A stretch of DNA of 64,000 nt from CAYUMU01 sp964445985. GTDB taxonomy: Bacteria > Planctomycetota > Planctomycetia > Pirellulales > S012-138. The notes under the pieces are model-generated. The model did not search any database. It worked only from the letters and a program-made list of their open reading frames with translations, and was not told where the DNA came from. This document shows positions 8,407-16,900 of the stretch, piece by piece (within the stretch, counting starts at the first letter, position 1; the number at the start of each line of letters is the position of its first letter). Both the position numbers and the translations under genes were made by a program. The stretch covers positions 8,328 to 72,327 of the forward strand of contig CAYUMU010000024.1 of NCBI GenBank assembly GCA_964445985.1, in the 5' to 3' direction.

Positions 8407-8692
8407 AGCCGACGCAACCCTCGAAATCGTGGGCTTACGGCTCATGCCAATTCGAGCCGCATTTGGTGGGTCCATCTATGTTGTCCACAAAATGCACCCA
8501 GGCTACGCTCGCTAGCGAGCCGATTCCCCAGATGCGAGCCAATTTTGTTCCCGCCCGCGGTCAAGCGTGGTGTGCTCTCGACCTTCGGAGCAGCTTTACA
8601 TTCGATAACAGTTTCGACGTCCATTCACACTGGCAAAGCCAGGTAGATCCAGTGGCACCCGAAAAATTGCCAGTGCAACCCTGCCGCCTCGG
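8407..8692. other. Intergenic, repeat-rich, downstream side of the cassette array
   Basis: Contains repeat copy b (8630-8681) and a small palindrome (GCTCGCTAGCGAGC, near 8508). No credible gene was seen. On the minus strand, TTCTAAC directly after the stop codon of the next gene is a candidate R'' box of a third attC site whose remainder was displaced by the repeat. Confidence 0.45.
8630..8681. repeat. GGGTGCCACTGGC-family repeat, copy b
   Basis: CTGGCAAAGCCAGG, a short insert, CAGTGGCACCCGAAAAATTG, then CCAGTGCAACCC. It is laid out like copy a, with one arm degraded. Confidence 0.65.
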
Positions 8693-9112
8693 TTAGAAGT
8701 TGACCTTTGCCCAGTTTCCATCTTCCGTTTGCCGAAACCGAGCCTCCCATTGAGTGTTCACCTTTGTGCCATAGTATTCCAGCCGAACGATCTCCGCTTC
8801 GACATCAATATGAGCCAAGTACAACTCGTAGTCATCGCTTGCCAATCCATTCTGTCGCCATTCCTCTTCGCATGACTGTTGGACTAGATTGTCAAGCTCC
8901 GAGATGTGAGAGCAGACGTCACGTGCTCGAAGTATCAGCGACGACGGAAGTTCCAAAGTACATCCCGGAAAGTAGATCGTCATGTCCTCGTTTTCGGGAT
9001 TGCTGATCTCGAAGGTGACGCAAATGTCGTTTCCATCGCGTTCGATCGAAGATGATTCAAGACCGCGAGTGAATTCATCGCTATCATATCTGTTTCGTGC
9101 GAACGCAGTCAT
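8693..9112 (-). CDS. Cassette gene 3, hypothetical protein
   Basis: The protein is 139 residues, acidic, with no signal peptide or membrane segment. It alternates strands and helices: 'DICVTFEISNPENEDMTIYF' looks like beta strands, 'LVQQSCEEEW' a helix, and 'EAEIVRLEYYGTKVNTQWEA' strands again. This suggests a small beta-rich soluble fold. I do not recognise the family. Base composition is visibly lower in GC than the flanking metabolic genes. It begins 15 bases after the R' box of the attC site at 9128-9223 and points the same way as the other two cassette genes, which is how integron cassettes are arranged. Confidence 0.8.
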   Translation of the reverse strand: MTAFARNRYDSDEFTRGLESSSIERDGNDICVTFEISNPENEDMTIYFPGCTLELPSSLILRARDVCSHISELDNLVQQSCEEEWRQNGLASDDYELYLAHIDVEAEIVRLEYYGTKVNTQWEARFRQTEDGNWAKVNF

Positions 9113-9127
9113 TGGATCAATTGAGGA

Positions 9128-9223
9128 AGAGAACGGTTCAGTTCACCTGCTGCGGCGGCTGGTGACTCGTTGAACTCCCATTTACGTGATGCCGCCGCAG
9201 TCAGGTGGAACGCCTTGTTCGGC
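9128..9223 (-). other. Integron-type attC recombination site B
   Basis: Read on the minus strand: R'' box GCCGAAC (9217-9223), a 9-base spacer, the arm CACCTGACTGCGGCGGC, a central loop, the matching arm GCCGCCGCAGCAGGTG, a 9-base spacer, and GTTCTCT (9128-9134) in the R' position. The arms pair perfectly except for one extra A in the 5' arm, the extrahelical base typical of attC. R' is degenerate outside GTTC. The site separates cassette genes 2 and 3. Confidence 0.82.
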
Positions 9224-9653
9224 GGCTATCGTAACCGACGAGCATCGTTTCGAGCGATAATCCAGGCACTACGAGGTAGGGCGTTGCATCCGCCCCATCA
9301 GCGACGGCCAGCGGGCCACAAACGTGCGACAGTTTCTCCACTACTGTGAAGATCGGCTCGTGCCATCCGCCGCTAAAACTAAAAGCAACCTGCGGAGCGT
9401 CGCTCAGCACAAGCTCCGTCCACGGCCCTTTGCTTGGATCTTCCTTGGAAAAAATATCGACAATCCAACCGGGCGTCACATTGCATCGTCTGATGCTGAA
9501 CCCGTATTCCTCCAAGGCAGACAAGACGACTTCGACTTCTTCCAGCGAGGGAAGTCGGTATTTCGCCGACGCGGGCGGGTGCGAAACTCCCTCCTCCTCG
9601 AGCCATGCCGCACATTCGCTTTGCAGAGGCACGACGTAATATGAATTGCTCAT
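9201..9653 (-). CDS. Cassette gene 2, hypothetical protein
   Basis: The protein is 150 residues, soluble and acidic. 'RLPSLEEVEVVLSALEEYGF' forms a clear helix, followed by strands and a 'VAFSFSGGWHEPIFTVVEKL' segment. I do not recognise the family; size and composition resemble small immunity or inhibitor-type proteins, but that is only an impression. The stop codon lies inside the downstream attC site, so the last residues ('RRTRRST') are encoded by the R'' region, as often seen in integron cassettes. A GGAAGAGG ribosome site lies between the upstream attC and the ATG at 9653. Confidence 0.8.
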   Translation of the reverse strand: MSNSYYVVPLQSECAAWLEEEGVSHPPASAKYRLPSLEEVEVVLSALEEYGFSIRRCNVTPGWIVDIFSKEDPSKGPWTELVLSDAPQVAFSFSGGWHEPIFTVVEKLSHVCGPLAVADGADATPYLVVPGLSLETMLVGYDSRRTRRST

Positions 9654-9668
9654 ACGACCGCCTCTTCC

Positions 9669-9760
9669 GCCGAACGACCAAGCTCAGCGACCCGGCCCAC
9701 AGGACGCACTGCTTGCAACCGCGACGCTCAGGCCGGGTTCGCTGCAGCGCATGGTTAGGC
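9669..9760 (-). other. Integron-type attC recombination site A
   Basis: Read on the minus strand: R'' box GCCTAAC (9754-9760), 9-base spacer, arm CAGCGAACCCGGCC, loop, matching arm GGCCGGGTCGCTG, 9-base spacer, and R' box GTTCGGC (9669-9675). R'' and R' pair at six of seven positions. The arms pair fully apart from one extrahelical A in the 5' arm. Total length is 92 bases. The architecture is the same as site B although the sequences differ, which is the signature of attC sites. Confidence 0.88.
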
Positions 9761-9767
9761 CATGAGG

Positions 9768-10166
9768 TCATAGTATCTCTCTCGTCCAAAGAAACTGACG
9801 GCGCGCTACTGACGGTGAAGGCACGCTCTCGCCTGACTGCAACACTCGCCATCCGCCAGCCAGTCCGCCAAGCACCTGCCAGACTACCACTCGGTCGCTG
9901 AACAGGGAGTCCAAAAACGCAATCATGTCATCCACAATCTGCTGCTCTCGCTGCTCGACGGACAACGACTCATCGTAGCAACTGAAGTGACCGTGTGTAG
10001 CCGTGAAATAAACTGTGGCCTCATCACCGTCGTCACAAATGTCCATCTGCCCCAACGCCTGACACGGACTCTGCAATGATGCGACTGGCTTCGGTGACTT
10101 ATCGAACGCGAACGGCAACTCTGGAAACCGCTGCCTGAGCGCACTGAGGAGGAGGTCGCGAATCAT
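9768..10166 (-). CDS. Cassette gene 1, hypothetical protein
   Basis: The protein is 132 residues. An N-terminal helix ('MIRDLLLSALRQRFPELPF') is followed by an acidic strand region ('DICDDGDEATVYFTATHGHF'), a helix ('EQREQQIVDDMIAFLDSLF') and two strands. The strand-helix-strand end recalls several small domains of unknown function; I cannot name the family. The ATG lies one base after a perfect core site GTTAGGC (10168-10174) with no room for a separate ribosome site, and the stop lies seven bases before attC site A. Both are normal for gene cassettes. Confidence 0.8.
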   Translation of the reverse strand: MIRDLLLSALRQRFPELPFAFDKSPKPVASLQSPCQALGQMDICDDGDEATVYFTATHGHFSCYDESLSVEQREQQIVDDMIAFLDSLFSDRVVVWQVLGGLAGGWRVLQSGESVPSPSVARRQFLWTREIL

Positions 10167-10167
10167 G

Positions 10168-10174
10168 GCCTAAC
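10168..10174 (-). other. Orphan R' core site of the cassette array
   Basis: GTTAGGC on the minus strand fits the integron core consensus GTTRRRY exactly and abuts the start of cassette gene 1. I found no matching R''/L'' arms to its right, so it is either the edge of a lost attC or the attI side of the array. Confidence 0.6.
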
Positions 10175-10192
10175 TACTGTTTATTCGGAAAA

Positions 10193-10224
10193 GTTCTGAA
10201 TAACGTGCGCACGTTATCCAGAAC
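10193..10224. repeat. 32-bp near-perfect palindrome
   Basis: The halves GTTCTGAATAACGTGC and GCACGTTATCCAGAAC pair at 15 of 16 positions. It sits at the upstream edge of the cassette array, beside the orphan core site. There is no T-run, so it is unlikely to be an intrinsic terminator; it could be an operator or a folded recombination site. Confidence 0.6.
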
Positions 10225-10330
10225 CCAATCTGCCCAACATGCGCAGGACCGCGGACCCCACGTCCGCCCTGGTTCAGCACGTAGTATATAGCATCGTCGT
10301 CTGAACATCGCCCGCTTCCGGATATCCGGC

Positions 10331-10396
10331 GGGGTGGCACTTACCGCGGCCATGCCATCCCGATTACGAGTGCCCAAAAATGGCCAGTGCCACCCT
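10331..10396. repeat. GGGTGCCACTGGC-family repeat, copy c
   Basis: Starts GGGGTGGCACTTACC and ends CAAAAATGGCCAGTGCCACC, giving inverted GGGTGGCAC/GTGCCACCC termini on a 66-bp unit. It lies just downstream of the sulfite reductase stop codon. Confidence 0.65.
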
Positions 10397-10403
10397 GCCG
10401 AAT

Positions 10404-12143
10404 CTACCCTGCAGCAGCCGTCGTCGTCGCATACTGCTCCGTCCAGCTCGTCAGGTCTTCCAAACCTTTGCGGTGGCAGAAGTCGCCGAAGGTTTCGCCT
10501 GGCGCTCGCTCGCTCTTGAAGTAGACCAGCAGCGGAACCAGGGTGGAAGAAACCTCCTCAGCAGGCACCAGGTCTTTGTAGATAAAGTTGAGCCGGTCGC
10601 CCAGTTTGCGGCCGCCGACCAGCACGGTGTACTTGCCGACCGCTTTGCCAACCAGGCCGACATCGCTGTTGTAAGGTCGAGCGCAGCCGTTGGGGCAACC
10701 GGTCATGCGAATGGTGAATTCTTCGGAAGCCAAACCGAGCCGCGCCACCTCAACTTCCAACTGGTCGATGATGCCTGGCAGGGCTCGTTCGCTTTCGGTA
10801 ATCGCCAAGGCGCAGGTCGGCCAGGCCGGGCAAGCCATCGACCAGCGGCGCACATTGGAGATGTCGCCCGACAGCGGCACGCCGTGGTCGCGGAGCACCT
10901 GTTCCAACTCGCCCTGAACGCTCGGCTCCAGATCGGTGAACAGAATACTTTGGTGCGACGTGAGCCGGATGCCCGGCTGCCAGGTGTCGCAGATTTTGCG
11001 AATGGCCGTTTTCAGGCGGAAATCGCCCTCGTCTTTGATGCGGCCGTTTTCCACGTTCAGCCCGTAGAACAACCGGCCGTCCCCCTGTTCGTGCCAGCCG
11101 AGGTGATCGTCGAAGCCGGTGACATCATCGGGATGCGGGTCGGGGATCGGCTGCCCGTAGTATTCTTCCACTTTGGCTTTGAACCACGGCACACCGCGTT
11201 CGGCCAGCAGGTACTTGAGCCGAGCCACCTTGCGATCGGAGCGATTGCCAAAGTCTTTTTGCACGCGCACGATCGCCGTGGCGACGTCGATCACCTGGTC
11301 CGGGCGCACGAAGGCCATCCGCTTGGCAATGGCCGGAAATGTCTTTTTATTGGCGGGCGTGACGCCAAAGCTGCCCCCCACCGCCATGTTGTAACCAATG
11401 ATCCGGTCATTCTCGACAATCGCGAGCAAACCGAGGTCGCTGGCGTATACGTCGGCGCAATTGTCGCTGGGGAGCGCGATGGCGATCTTGAATTTGCGGG
11501 GCAGGTAATTCGTGCCGTAGATCGGCTCGATCACCTGGCCTTCTTCTCCGCCGCCGGCCAGGGTTTGCTCGCCCGACTCGGGGTCGGTGAGCCAAAGCTC
11601 GTGGTAAGCCCTGGTCCGTGGGGCGAAGTGAGCCGCAAAATCGCGAGCTAGTGTCTGCATTTGCGTGTACACTGGGTCGTTGGGATGCGGCGCCGGGCAG
11701 CACATCACGTTGCGATTCACGTCGCCGCAGGCGCCCAGCGTGCTGAGCTGAACATCGTTGATGCGGCGGATCGCCTGCTTGAGGTTGCTCTTAATCACGC
11801 CGTGCAATTGGAGGCCCTGCCGGGTGGTGATTCGCAGCGTGGAGTTGCCGATTTCGTCGCCCAGATCGAGCTCCGCAAGTAGCTGGCTGCTGGTCAGCCT
11901 TCCCCCAGGGATCTTGCTCCGCACCATAAAGATGATTTCGCGGGCCGACTTCGCGCCCTCGCGGGCCGTGCGGTTATCCCGATCGTCTTGCTGATAAGTG
12001 CCATGGAACTTGAGCAACTGGGTCGTTGGCTTGGGGAACTCGTCTTTGCCGTCGATCAGCTCCGCCGCGATATTGCCGCGGAGATAGTTGCTTTGTCCTT
12101 TAATGCCTTCCACGGAGCTGAGTTTGGGAGAGTCGCTGGACAT
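10404..12143 (-). CDS. Ferredoxin-type sulfite/nitrite reductase (siroheme, 4Fe-4S)
   Basis: The protein is 579 residues, full length for assimilatory siroheme reductases, which take six electrons to reduce sulfite to sulfide or nitrite to ammonia. Both ferredoxin-like halves are present. The cluster/siroheme cysteines are in 'ACPAWPTCA' (about residues 436-444, C-x5-C) and 'TGCPNGCARP' (Cys near 483 and 487, C-x3-C). 'MVRSKIPGGRLTSSQLLAEL' near residue 90 is the usual N-terminal parachute segment, and 'TLGACGDVNRNVMC' matches the central siroheme region. The sequence resembles the sulfite reductase (sir) group more than NirA, but substrate choice cannot be settled by eye. It is divergent from a LysR-type regulator, a common arrangement for sulfur or nitrogen assimilation genes. 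Confidence 0.9.
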   Translation of the reverse strand: MSSDSPKLSSVEGIKGQSNYLRGNIAAELIDGKDEFPKPTTQLLKFHGTYQQDDRDNRTAREGAKSAREIIFMVRSKIPGGRLTSSQLLAELDLGDEIGNSTLRITTRQGLQLHGVIKSNLKQAIRRINDVQLSTLGACGDVNRNVMCCPAPHPNDPVYTQMQTLARDFAAHFAPRTRAYHELWLTDPESGEQTLAGGGEEGQVIEPIYGTNYLPRKFKIAIALPSDNCADVYASDLGLLAIVENDRIIGYNMAVGGSFGVTPANKKTFPAIAKRMAFVRPDQVIDVATAIVRVQKDFGNRSDRKVARLKYLLAERGVPWFKAKVEEYYGQPIPDPHPDDVTGFDDHLGWHEQGDGRLFYGLNVENGRIKDEGDFRLKTAIRKICDTWQPGIRLTSHQSILFTDLEPSVQGELEQVLRDHGVPLSGDISNVRRWSMACPAWPTCALAITESERALPGIIDQLEVEVARLGLASEEFTIRMTGCPNGCARPYNSDVGLVGKAVGKYTVLVGGRKLGDRLNFIYKDLVPAEEVSSTLVPLLVYFKSERAPGETFGDFCHRKGLEDLTSWTEQYATTTAAAG

Positions 12144-12812
12144 GCGCTTGGAAGCAGTTGGGAGGGAACGGGGCAGGGGAGGTTTGCACGACTACGTGGA
12201 CGATAGCCCACCTTGCCAGAAGGAACAAGATCGAGATATCCGGCGGATCGGCCAAACGGAGGGCGGGTGAGCACGGCAATCTCCCGAAGGGGAGTCTGGC
12301 TGTCCACGGCGATGATGAACCTCGACAGGCGGCAATGCTCGAAAGTTCACGATCTTTACCATTATTGTCGTAATTGCCCGATCGCGTCAACCGTTGGCAA
12401 GTGGGGGACTCCGAGAAGTTGCAGAATTGGCGCGCGTGGGGCGAGGCAGCAGAGCCTTTCTTCGGAATGATTTAGCACGCTGCGACAGCATGGCGCCCCC
12501 CGCTGCACTTGCTCTGGAATTCACCCTGCCAGACGAAATAGGTAGAAGCAAGCCCGATGGAATCACGATCTCTAATGCAATTCGCGTCTGTCATGTAAAT
12601 TGCTAATGACGGCGTGTCGTTCGGCCAATTGCAAACCTCTTTGGCGGAATAGTTTGCGAAACTCGGCTGCTTTTGGCGGACTGCGTGGTCACAATGGCAA
12701 TTCCATTTCCTCGGGTCTTGACGGCCCAAAAAAGCGACGATAATCTCTCATGTTCGCCCCCAATAGTACGCATGCGCTGTATTAGCGCTTCTAAATATGT
12801 CGCACCCCGCCC
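12144..12812. other. Intergenic regulatory region between divergent sir and lysR genes
   Basis: About 670 bases between two divergent starts; the promoters of both genes and the LysR-type operator should lie here. I could not pick a unique T-N11-A operator or -35/-10 pair. No coding pattern was seen on either strand. Confidence 0.5.
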
Positions 12813-13967
12813 ATGCACTTGAAGTCACTGCGAGTTTTCTGCGATGTGGTTCGCCGCAAGAGCTTTTCTCGGGCGGCGGGCGAAAACGCCATCAGCCAAT
12901 CCGCTGCCAGTCAAATGGTGCAGCACCTGGAAGAGCGGTTGGGGGTCAAGCTGATTGATCGATCGAAGCGGCCGTTTGTACTTACCCCCGAGGGGGAAGT
13001 GTACTACGACGGCTGCAGGGCGTTGATGGAACGTTACGGAGCCCTGGAGGAGCGGGTCCGGAGTCTGCATCAGGAGGTGGATGGCCGCGTTACGGTCGCT
13101 TCGATTTATTCGATCGGCCTGCACAGTATGAATCAAACCATTCAACAATTTCTCGGTCGCTTTCCTCGGGCTAACGTCCGCTTGGAGTACTACCACCCCG
13201 ACCGCGTCTACGAAAACGTGGAGCAAGACGTCGCCGATATCGGCCTGGTGAGCTACCCCCGCGCTTCGCGCACCATCGACGCCATCACCTGGCGCGAAGA
13301 ACCCATGGTGCTGGTCTGCGCCACCGGCCATGCCCTGGCCGGCCGAACATCGGTCGAATTGAGCGAACTGCACGGCCTGCGGATGGTGACCTTCGACCGC
13401 GGCCTGACCATTCGCCGCGAGGTCGACCGGGTGCTCCATCAGCATCGGGTCGAGGTGCAGGTGGTCATGGAGTTCGATAATATCGAAACCATCAAGAGGG
13501 CCATCGAAATCGATGCCGGCGTGGGCCTGTTGCCGCTACCCACGGTGCGTAACGAAGCCAAGGCCGGAACATTGCACGTGGCGGAGTTGACCGGTTATCC
13601 TTTGGTGCGGCCCATTGGGATCATTCACCGCCGCGGCAAGGATTTGAGCCAATCCGCGGTGCGCTTCATCGATCTGCTGCGCGAATCATCCGCGAGCGAA
13701 GATTCCTCCCCCCGACGCGCCGCTGCTTGTGACCGAGCAGACGAACAGGCTTTCCCGCTCAACGACTTGCACGATGACGACGCGCACGACCACAACGCGC
13801 AGGGCGCCAACTTGCACGACGCCGAGTCTCTCGACGTCGGCGAGCTCGCCAGCCCACTCGATAGTCACTTAGAACACGACGAACACAGCGGCAACGGCTC
13901 AGCACTTCTCAAGTCTCCCGACGAACTGCTGCACTCGCGGCAGTCGTCGAAACAGGTCCCGAGGTAA
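12813..13967 (+). CDS. LysR-type transcriptional regulator with acidic C-terminal extension
   Basis: The N-terminal winged helix-turn-helix ('MHLKSLRVFCDVVRRKSFSR' followed by 'AAGENAISQSAASQMVQHLE', residues 1-60) is followed by a substrate-binding domain with 'VTVASIYSIGLHSM', 'VEQDVADIGLVSYP' and 'IEIDAGVGLLPLPTV'. The usual length is about 300 residues, but this frame runs to 384. The last 90 or so are rich in Asp, His, Ser and Ala ('LHDDDAHDHNAQGANLHD') and have no counterpart in the family. It is divergent from the siroheme reductase gene and ends 3 bases before gltB, so it probably controls the reductase, gltB, or both. The inducer is unknown. Confidence 0.88.
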   Translation: MHLKSLRVFCDVVRRKSFSRAAGENAISQSAASQMVQHLEERLGVKLIDRSKRPFVLTPEGEVYYDGCRALMERYGALEERVRSLHQEVDGRVTVASIYSIGLHSMNQTIQQFLGRFPRANVRLEYYHPDRVYENVEQDVADIGLVSYPRASRTIDAITWREEPMVLVCATGHALAGRTSVELSELHGLRMVTFDRGLTIRREVDRVLHQHRVEVQVVMEFDNIETIKRAIEIDAGVGLLPLPTVRNEAKAGTLHVAELTGYPLVRPIGIIHRRGKDLSQSAVRFIDLLRESSASEDSSPRRAAACDRADEQAFPLNDLHDDDAHDHNAQGANLHDAESLDVGELASPLDSHLEHDEHSGNGSALLKSPDELLHSRQSSKQVPR

Positions 13968-13970
13968 TCC

Positions 13971-16900
13971 ATGGCCAATAACAACGCTCAAGAGCAAGTG
14001 TCTGCGCGCATCGTGCCGAGCCCCATCGTCGGAGGACTTCCGGCTCCCCAAGGCTTGTACCATCCCCAATACGAACACGATTCGTGCGGCGTGGGATTCG
14101 TGGCCCAGGTAAAGGGCGTGCGCAGCCATGAGATCATTCTCGAGGCCGACGAAGTCCTGCGCAACATGACCCACCGCGGCGCCTGCGGCTGCGAACCCAA
14201 TACGGGCGACGGCGCCGGCATTCTCACGGCCCTGCCCCATGAGTTCCTGGCCAAGGTGGCCAAGCGCGACCTGAACGTGGAACTCCCCGAGCCCGGCCAG
14301 TTTGCCGCCGGCCTGGTGTTTTTGCCGCGCGACCGCGGCGAGCGGCAGCGCTGCCAACGGCTGATGGAAGAACTAATCTCCCAGCAAGGACAACAGTTCC
14401 TCGGCTGGCGCCGCGTGCCCACCAGTGCCGACGCCGCCGATATCGGCCCCTCCGCCCGCGCTACCGAACCGGTCATCGAGCAACTGTTCATCGCCGCCGC
14501 CGAAGGCCTCTCCTCCGACGACTTCGAGCGTCAGCTGTTCCTGATCCGCAAACAGGCCAGCAGCCGGCTGCGGAACGATGCTTCGATGCTCGAAGCCAAA
14601 ATGTTCTATGTCTGTAGCCTTTCGACCAAGGTCATCGTCTACAAGGGCCAACTCACGCCCGCCCAGGTCATGCCCTACTTTCCCGACCTGGCCGACGAAG
14701 ATTTCACCAGCCACCTGGCGATGGTCCACTCGCGGTTCAGCACCAACACGTTCCCCTCGTGGGATCGCGCTCAGCCCAACCGCTTCATGAGCCACAACGG
14801 CGAGATCAACACCCTCCGCGGCAACGCCAACTGGATGGCTGCCCGCCAGGGCAACGCCGCCAGCCCTCTCTTTGGCGACGAGATCAGCAAGCTGTTCCCC
14901 GTCGTCGAGCCCGACTGCTCCGACTCAGGCACCTTCGACAACGTGCTCGAGTTCTTGCTCATGTCGGGCCGCACGCTGCAAGAAGCCGTGATGATGATGG
15001 TCCCCGAGGCCTGGCAGCAACACGAGAGCATGTCCGAACACAAGCGGGCGTTCTACGAATACCACTCGTGCTTGATGGAACCCTGGGACGGCCCGGCCTC
15101 CATTGTGTTTACCGACGGCCACTATATTGGCGCGGTGCTCGACCGCAACGGTCTTCGCCCCAGCCGGTACTACCTGACGCACGATGACAAGGTCATCATG
15201 GCCTCCGAGGTGGGCGTGCTGCCCATCGATCCCAAACGCGTCAAAGAAAAGGGCCGCCTGCAACCCGGCCGCATGTTCCTGGTCGATTTCGAACAGGGCC
15301 GGCTGATTCCCGATCACGAGCTCAAAGAGCGGTTCTCCAAAGAACGCCCCTACGGCCAGTGGCTGCGCGAGCAGCGGATCGAGCTCGACGAAATCACCAC
15401 CCACGACGACAAAGCCCACGGCTTTGAGCCGCACTCGCTGCTGGCCCGCATGCAGGCATTCGGTTTCACCATCGAAACCATGCAGTTCATGCTGCTCCCC
15501 ATGATTCGCGAAGCCCGCGATCCCGTGGGCTCGATGGGCAACGACTCCGCCCTGGCCTGTTTGTCTGACCAGCCGCGGATGTTGTACGACTACTTCAAGC
15601 AGCTCTTCGCGCAGGTGACCAACCCGGCCATCGATTCGATCCGGGAAGAAATCATCATGTCGCTGGAGTGCTACCTGGGTCCCGAGCAAAATCTGCTCGA
15701 TACCACGCCCGAGCATTGCCATCGCCTGCTGGTGCCGCACCCCATTCTCTCCAACGAGCAATTGGCGGCCCTCAGCCATTTGAATTATCGTGGTTGGAAG
15801 AGCCGCGCCATCGATATCACCTGGCCCAAGGCCGAAGGCGAAGCCGGCATGACCGCCGCCATCGCCCGCATTTGCCGCGAAGCCGAGGCCGCCATCGACG
15901 AAGGCTTTAGCCTCGTGGTTCTCACCGACCGTGCCATCGGCCCCGATCGCGTGCCGCTCAGCTCGCTCATGGCCGTGGGCGCCGTGCACCATCACCTGGT
16001 GCGAGCCGCCAAACGCACCCAACTTGGCATCGTGCTCGAAACCGGCGAGGCCCGCGAGGTTCACCACCACTGCCTGCTGGTGGGCTACGGCGCCGACGCC
16101 ATCAATCCGTACCTGGCGTTCGAGTCGCTTTGGCAAGCCCGCCGCGATGGCCTCCTCGACGCCACCCGCTTCCCCGACGACGACAAGATCGTCCTCTCGT
16201 ATCGCAAAGCGGTCGCCAAAGGCATGCTCAAAGTGATGGCCAAGATGGGCATCTCCACGCTGCAAAGCTACAAGGGCGCCCAAATCTTTGAAGCCGTGGG
16301 CTTGCACGAAGACGTCATCGAACTCTGCTTCACCGGCACCGCCAGCCGCATCCAGGGCGTCAACCTCAAGGTGCTGGCTCAAGAATTGCTCCGTCGCCAC
16401 GAAATCGGTTACCCCAAGCGCAAGCAGAACAGCCTGCCGGTGCTCCCCAACCCCGGCGAGTTTCACTGGAGGGCCGAAGGCGAACGGCACATGTGGGACC
16501 CCCAAGCCATCGCCGATCTGCAAGTGGCGGCCCGCGGCAACGATGAATCGGCCTACTGGCGATTCGCGGCCCACTCCAACGCCGACGCCCGCACCCGCTG
16601 CTCCCTCAAAGGCCTGCTCAAATTCAAAACCGGCGTGCAACCGGCCATTCCGCTTGAAGAAGTCGAGCCCGCCAAAGATATCGTCAAGCGTTTCTGCACC
16701 GGCGCCATGAGCTTTGGCTCCATCTCGGCCGAAAGTCACGAAACCCTGGCCGTGGCCATGAACCGCATGGGCGGCAAAAGCAACACGGGCGAAGGTGGCG
16801 AAGATCCCGACCGCTTTGTTCCGCTGCCCAACGGCGACTCCAAGCGATCCGCCATCAAACAGGTGGCCTCTGGTCGGTTTGGCGTCACCATCGGCTACCT

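Noticed and set aside
10175..10403. Search for an integron integrase or attI beside the cassette array
   Set aside because: No tyrosine recombinase motif in any frame near the array; the stretch is non-coding with a palindrome and a repeat.
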